Shown: positions 5,153 through 7,191 of the stretch, in pieces
How the letters are laid out: the number at the start of each line of letters is the position of its first letter
Position numbering within the stretch: position 1 is the first letter of the stretch
Assembly (NCBI GenBank): GCA_030615655.1
Contig: JAUWYU010000075.1
Coordinates: 1-7,191, forward strand
Origin: Dehalococcoidia bacterium
GTDB lineage: Bacteria; Chloroflexota; Dehalococcoidia; Dehalococcoidales; RBG-16-60-22
Direction of reading: 5' to 3'
DNA: 7,191 nt
Made by a program: the position numbers and the translations under genes
The notes under the pieces: generated by a model
The model's input: the letters and a program-made list of their open reading frames with translations, nothing else
Told to the model about the DNA's origin: nothing
Database searches by the model: none

Positions 5153-5941
5153 TTATTCATTCTTTACGGTATCGTAAATCTCCTGCGCCTGTTCCGGAGT
5201 GGCATCATCGTGTATGATGGCGCGTATTGCTTTTATCATGGCTACGGGGTGTTCGTTCTGCCAGATATTCCTCCCCAGGTTGACGCCGATGGCGCCCTTC
5301 TGGATGCCGTCATGAACGAACTGGAATACCTCAAGCTCCGTTTCCACCCGGGGTCCGCCTGCCATAACCACGGGCACGGGACAACCCTTTACCACCTTCT
5401 CAAAGCCTTCGCACCAGTAGGTCTTCACTATCCTGGCGCCCAGCTCCGCAGCGATACGAGAGCAAAGGGCAAGGTAGCGGGCATCCCGCTTTTCCAGCTC
5501 CTTGCCCACGGCGGTTACCGCCATGACGGGAATACCGTACCTTTCACCTTCATTAACCAGCTTGGACAGACTCAGCAGCGAATCCTTCTCGTAGTCGGTG
5601 CCGACAAAGATAGAAAGACCCATCGCCGACGCATTCAGACGAATTACCTCGTCAATATCAGTGGTGATGCCTTCATTAGCCAGGTCGGCCCCGACCATGC
5701 TGGTGCCGCCGGATACCCGGAGGATAATGGGCCTGGTGTTGTCGGGGTCTACCGATGAGCGCACCACCCCCCTGGTGATGAAGATGGCATCAGCATAGGG
5801 AAGCAGCGGCTCGATAGTCTTGCGCGGCTCTTCCAGTTTCCGTGTCGGGCCCTGAAAATAGCCGTGGTCAACGGGCAGAAATAGACAGCGTCCGTCCGAT
5901 GGAATTAACTGAGCCAGACGGTTGGCCATTCCCCATTCCAT
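5153..5941 (-). CDS. DhnA/LsrF-family class I aldolase or thiolase
   Basis: This 262-residue TIM-barrel protein resembles LsrF, which passes the acetyl group of a phosphorylated pentanedione derived from autoinducer-2 to CoA, and more distantly the archaeal-type class I fructose-bisphosphate aldolases. LsrF-like landmarks are MEWGM at the start, VDHGYFQGPT (24-33), TRGVVRS (56-62), LRVSGGTS (74-81), AVTAVGKE (141-148) and IVKTYW (171-176). K173 is the expected Schiff-base lysine. The phosphate-binding ends are MAGGPR (193-198) and GVNLGRNIWQ (219-228). Relative to E. coli LsrF, as I recall it, about 30 N-terminal residues are missing; AAGGAGG 10 bases before the ATG at 5941 supports this start. 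No lsrK, lsrG or Lsr transporter gene is near, so an autoinducer role is not supported. It leads a two-gene operon with the dehydrogenase, under the promoter at 5983-6011. Confidence 0.85.
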   Translation of the reverse strand: MEWGMANRLAQLIPSDGRCLFLPVDHGYFQGPTRKLEEPRKTIEPLLPYADAIFITRGVVRSSVDPDNTRPIILRVSGGTSMVGADLANEGITTDIDEVIRLNASAMGLSIFVGTDYEKDSLLSLSKLVNEGERYGIPVMAVTAVGKELEKRDARYLALCSRIAAELGARIVKTYWCEGFEKVVKGCPVPVVMAGGPRVETELEVFQFVHDGIQKGAIGVNLGRNIWQNEHPVAMIKAIRAIIHDDATPEQAQEIYDTVKNE

Positions 5942-5982
5942 AATCGGTAATCCTCCTTATATGCTCGTATTTCTCTATCTTT

Positions 5983-6011
5983 AATTTATGGGATGGAGTG
6001 CACTTTGTCAA
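5983..6011 (-). promoter_or_regulatory. Predicted sigma-70-type promoter of the aldolase/dehydrogenase operon
   Basis: On the minus strand a perfect TTGACA (6011-6006) stands exactly 17 bases from TAAATT (5988-5983), four of six matches to the -10 consensus. Initiation near 5976 would give a leader of about 35 bases that includes AAGGAGG (5958-5952) before the aldolase ATG. The hairpin at 6028-6049 lies just upstream and would separate this unit from the preceding operon. Confidence 0.65.
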
Positions 6012-6027
6012 ACGGTGTTGAAAGGGA

Positions 6028-6049
6028 AAGAGGGGCTTGCGCCCCTCTT
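6028..6049 (-). terminator. Conserved 22-nt palindrome, copy 3; probable weak terminator
   Basis: The arms AAGAGGGGC (6028-6036) and GCCCCTCTT (6041-6049) pair perfectly. Read on the minus strand the loop is GCAA, a GNRA-type tetraloop, and the stem is followed by TCCCTTT, a moderately T-rich tail. It lies downstream of the streptothricin-acetyltransferase-like gene and upstream of the aldolase promoter, the place expected for the end of the methylmalonyl-CoA operon. The same hairpin is found at 473-494 and 2841-2862 within larger repeats; here only the hairpin and a few flanking bases (GAAAGAGGGGC) are shared. Confidence 0.5.
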
Positions 6050-6085
6050 AGACTCCACATTTTATTATATTGCTATTCCACCTTC

Positions 6086-6157
6086 TTAAACCGGCTCCGC
6101 GGCGGGGTCGAAGACGAGATACCAGAACAGCGCAATTTCCTCTTTATACTGATTTGC
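6086..6157 (-). pseudogene. Out-of-frame C-terminal tail of the acetyltransferase gene
   Basis: Just past the run of eight G, another minus-strand frame reads ANQYKEEIALFWYLVF, then DPAAEPV and TAA (6088-6086). ALFWYL is the conserved C-terminal ending of streptothricin-acetyltransferase-like GNATs, so this tail belongs to the gene at 6144-6647. With seven rather than eight G the two parts would join as one protein of 186 residues. Confidence 0.75.
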
Positions 6158-6647
6158 CCCCCCCGTACAGACCGGTGTCAAATCCCCGCAGGACGAATCC
6201 GCAGCTCTCGTATAGCCGGCAGGCCCCTACGTTGTTATCCTGCGTCTCACACATTACCCCCGCCAGGCCTTCCTGCTTCGCCCACATCTCCCCGTGTGAT
6301 AATAATGCCCGACCAATCCCCCGCCTCCGGAACTTACGGTCAACGCCGATATCCTCAACCCAGGCAAACCTGTTCCAGTTCCGGCGTAATATTATCTGTC
6401 CTACTACCTGTCCGTCAACATAGGCGAGAAAAACCGTTTTTTCAGGGTTGTCAACATAAGTCGCATAATCGAAATCATCCGGTGGGTATCGCTTCGTTTT
6501 AGGAGGAATACTGACGGTTGTATAGCTCAGCCGGCCGTCCTCCAGACGCAGGACGAGTTTGGAAACGATATCAAACTCATCGTCAACCTGGTGTATGTCC
6601 TTGACTATGCTGCTATCAAGTTCCCTGATAACGAATTCCATACTCAT
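6144..6647 (-). CDS. GNAT acetyltransferase, streptothricin acetyltransferase (Sat)-like, frameshifted near its 3' end
   Basis: The open frame gives 167 residues. Sat-type landmarks are clear: DDEFDIVSKL near the N-terminus, the strand VFLAYVDGQVVGQIILRRNWN (72-92, a landmark span), VEDIGV (97-102), the acetyl-CoA loop R107-R-R-G-I-G112, and ETQDNNVGACRLYESCGF (134-151) followed by GFDTGLY (155-161). Family members acetylate streptothricin or other amines. After Y161 the frame passes through eight G (plus-strand 6157-6164), reads GGGKSV and stops, while the conserved ending continues in another frame to 6086. The gene is therefore either broken, variable in phase, or miscalled by one base. 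M1 (6647) lies only 3 bases after AGGTGG, whereas M3 (6641) is 9 bases after it, so M3 may be the true start. It follows the B12-subunit gene by 33 bases in the same operon. A housekeeping amine substrate is as likely as a drug. Confidence 0.8.
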   Translation of the reverse strand: MSMEFVIRELDSSIVKDIHQVDDEFDIVSKLVLRLEDGRLSYTTVSIPPKTKRYPPDDFDYATYVDNPEKTVFLAYVDGQVVGQIILRRNWNRFAWVEDIGVDRKFRRRGIGRALLSHGEMWAKQEGLAGVMCETQDNNVGACRLYESCGFVLRGFDTGLYGGGKSV

Positions 6648-6680
6648 TTACCACCTATTAGTGAAAGCACTACACTTCGT

Positions 6681-7076
6681 TTACGCCACCAGCTTCCGAA
6701 TGGAGTCAACTATATCAGATGTATGGGTGCCCGGACCGAAGACAGCCTTGATGCCGATTTTCCGAAGAGCCGGAATATCGTCTTCGGGAATGATGCCACC
6801 GGCGGCCACCAGAACGCTGCCCATCCCTTTTTGCTTGAGCCGTTCGACAACTTCTGAGAAGAGCTCCATATGGGCCCCGGAGAGGCAGCTCAGCCCGATG
6901 ACATCGACATCCTCCTGGAGTGCCGACTCGACAATCATCTCCGGGGTCTGGCGTATACCGGTATAGATTACCTCCATGCCGGCATCGCGCAGGGCGCGCG
7001 CCACTACCTTGGCGCCGCGGTCATGTCCGTCCAGACCCGGCTTGGCCACCAGCACCCGTATCTTTTTCCGGCTCAC
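6681..7076 (-). CDS. Methylmalonyl-CoA mutase small subunit (B12-binding domain protein)
   Basis: This 131-residue protein consists of one cobalamin-binding domain. It carries the base-off/His-on motif D16-G-H18-D-R-G21 in KPGLDGHDRG, where H18 coordinates cobalt, then S63-C-L65 in GLSCLSGAH, the VAAGGIIP turn (90-97) and FGPGT (113-117). Length and motifs match the separate C-terminal subunit of split methylmalonyl-CoA mutases, which rearrange (R)-methylmalonyl-CoA to succinyl-CoA together with a large TIM-barrel subunit not in this window. The start is GTG at 7076; GGGGGAG, lying in the last codons of the epimerase gene, is 9 bases upstream, and the intergenic gap is 6 bases. The epimerase neighbour supports the mutase role over other carbon-skeleton mutases such as isobutyryl-CoA or ethylmalonyl-CoA mutase, which share this domain. 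Confidence 0.92.
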   Translation of the reverse strand: MSRKKIRVLVAKPGLDGHDRGAKVVARALRDAGMEVIYTGIRQTPEMIVESALQEDVDVIGLSCLSGAHMELFSEVVERLKQKGMGSVLVAAGGIIPEDDIPALRKIGIKAVFGPGTHTSDIVDSIRKLVA

Positions 7077-7082
7077 GGTTTG

Positions 7083-7191
7083 TTACTCCCCCCCGCTTCC
7101 GGGCTGGACAAGCTCAACAAGCACCCCGTTGACCGATTTGGGGTGGAGGAAGGCGATTTTTCCGGCCACGCCTTCTCTCCCCTGTTTATCG
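7083..7191 (-). CDS. Methylmalonyl-CoA epimerase, C-terminal fragment (5' end outside window)
   Basis: The last 35 codons of a minus-strand gene run in from the right edge and stop at TAA 7085-7083. The peptide contains GKIAFLHPKSVNGVLVELVQ, the conserved C-terminal beta-strand region of methylmalonyl-CoA epimerases of the vicinal-oxygen-chelate (glyoxalase) fold, which interconvert (S)- and (R)-methylmalonyl-CoA. The glutamate in VEL corresponds to the last metal ligand of the family. The seven-G run at 7088-7094 keeps the frame open to a natural ending, GSGGE, so no frameshift is apparent. The stop lies 6 bases before the mutase small subunit, so the genes share one transcript and one pathway. 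Confidence 0.88.
   Translation of the reverse strand, partial: DKQGREGVAGKIAFLHPKSVNGVLVELVQPGSGGE

Noticed and set aside
4401..5177. 258-residue plus-strand open frame opposite the dehydrogenase
   Set aside because: The minus strand carries a complete zinc dehydrogenase with all metal ligands; the plus-strand peptide has no recognisable domain.
6144..6170. Programmed ribosomal frameshift at the run of eight G
   Set aside because: Known slippery sites mostly use A/T-rich heptamers with a downstream structure; a G homopolymer is more simply explained by mutation, phase variation or a read error.
7083..7100. Possible second poly-G frameshift at the end of the epimerase gene
   Set aside because: With seven G as given, the frame closes naturally right after the conserved VELVQ region and just before the next gene, so nothing is missing.

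Overview
The window reads as one stretch of a moderately GC-rich bacterial chromosome, about half GC by eye. Almost every gene lies on the minus strand; only the truncated gene at the left edge is on the plus strand. The content best fits a Chloroflexota/Dehalococcoidia-like anaerobe: a split methylmalonyl-CoA mutase small subunit next to methylmalonyl-CoA epimerase, a nadK / acetyltransferase / NUDIX cluster, a DhnA/LsrF-type class I aldolase, and many GC-rich hairpin repeats between genes. The lineage is an inference from gene content and has not been tested.

Layout from left to right. (1) Positions 1-278 hold the C-terminal end of a SAM-dependent methyltransferase (+). (2) Positions 279-747 are non-coding and rich in repeats: three CAAACT-centred direct repeats, then palindromic repeat units. 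(3) Positions 748-2588 are a minus-strand operon transcribed as NAD kinase, then an ArgA-like N-acetyltransferase, then a NUDIX hydrolase of the ADP-ribose pyrophosphatase type. The genes overlap or nearly touch, and a TTGACA-type promoter lies upstream. (4) Positions 2589-2933 contain that promoter and a second copy of the repeat units, in the opposite order. (5) Positions 2934-3887 encode a cytoplasmic-looking protein with the zinc-ligand pattern of the phospholipase C / S1-P1 nuclease fold. Its leader carries a promoter, an intrinsic terminator ahead of the start codon and a possible 26-codon arginine-rich leader ORF. (6) Positions 4104-5941 are a two-gene operon for an LsrF-like aldolase and a zinc-dependent medium-chain dehydrogenase, again with a clear promoter. 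(7) Positions 6086-7191 are the end of an operon running from methylmalonyl-CoA epimerase (cut by the window edge) to the B12-binding mutase subunit to a streptothricin-acetyltransferase-like GNAT. The last gene is shifted out of frame at a run of eight G just before its conserved C-terminus.

Working together: the epimerase and the B12 subunit belong to the interconversion of propionyl-CoA or methylmalonyl-CoA with succinyl-CoA. NAD kinase makes NADP, and the NUDIX enzyme probably removes ADP-ribose-type breakdown products, so that operon can be read as nicotinamide-nucleotide upkeep. The aldolase/dehydrogenase pair suggests catabolism of a phosphorylated ketose or dione; its substrate cannot be read from the sequence.

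The least ordinary signals are the attenuator-like leader of the zinc protein, the poly-G frameshift in the acetyltransferase, and a repeat family with two modules in permuted order plus a hairpin found in three intergenic gaps with a base-pair-preserving substitution. I found no complete mobile element, CRISPR array, tRNA or rRNA, and no clear new defence or biosynthetic system.
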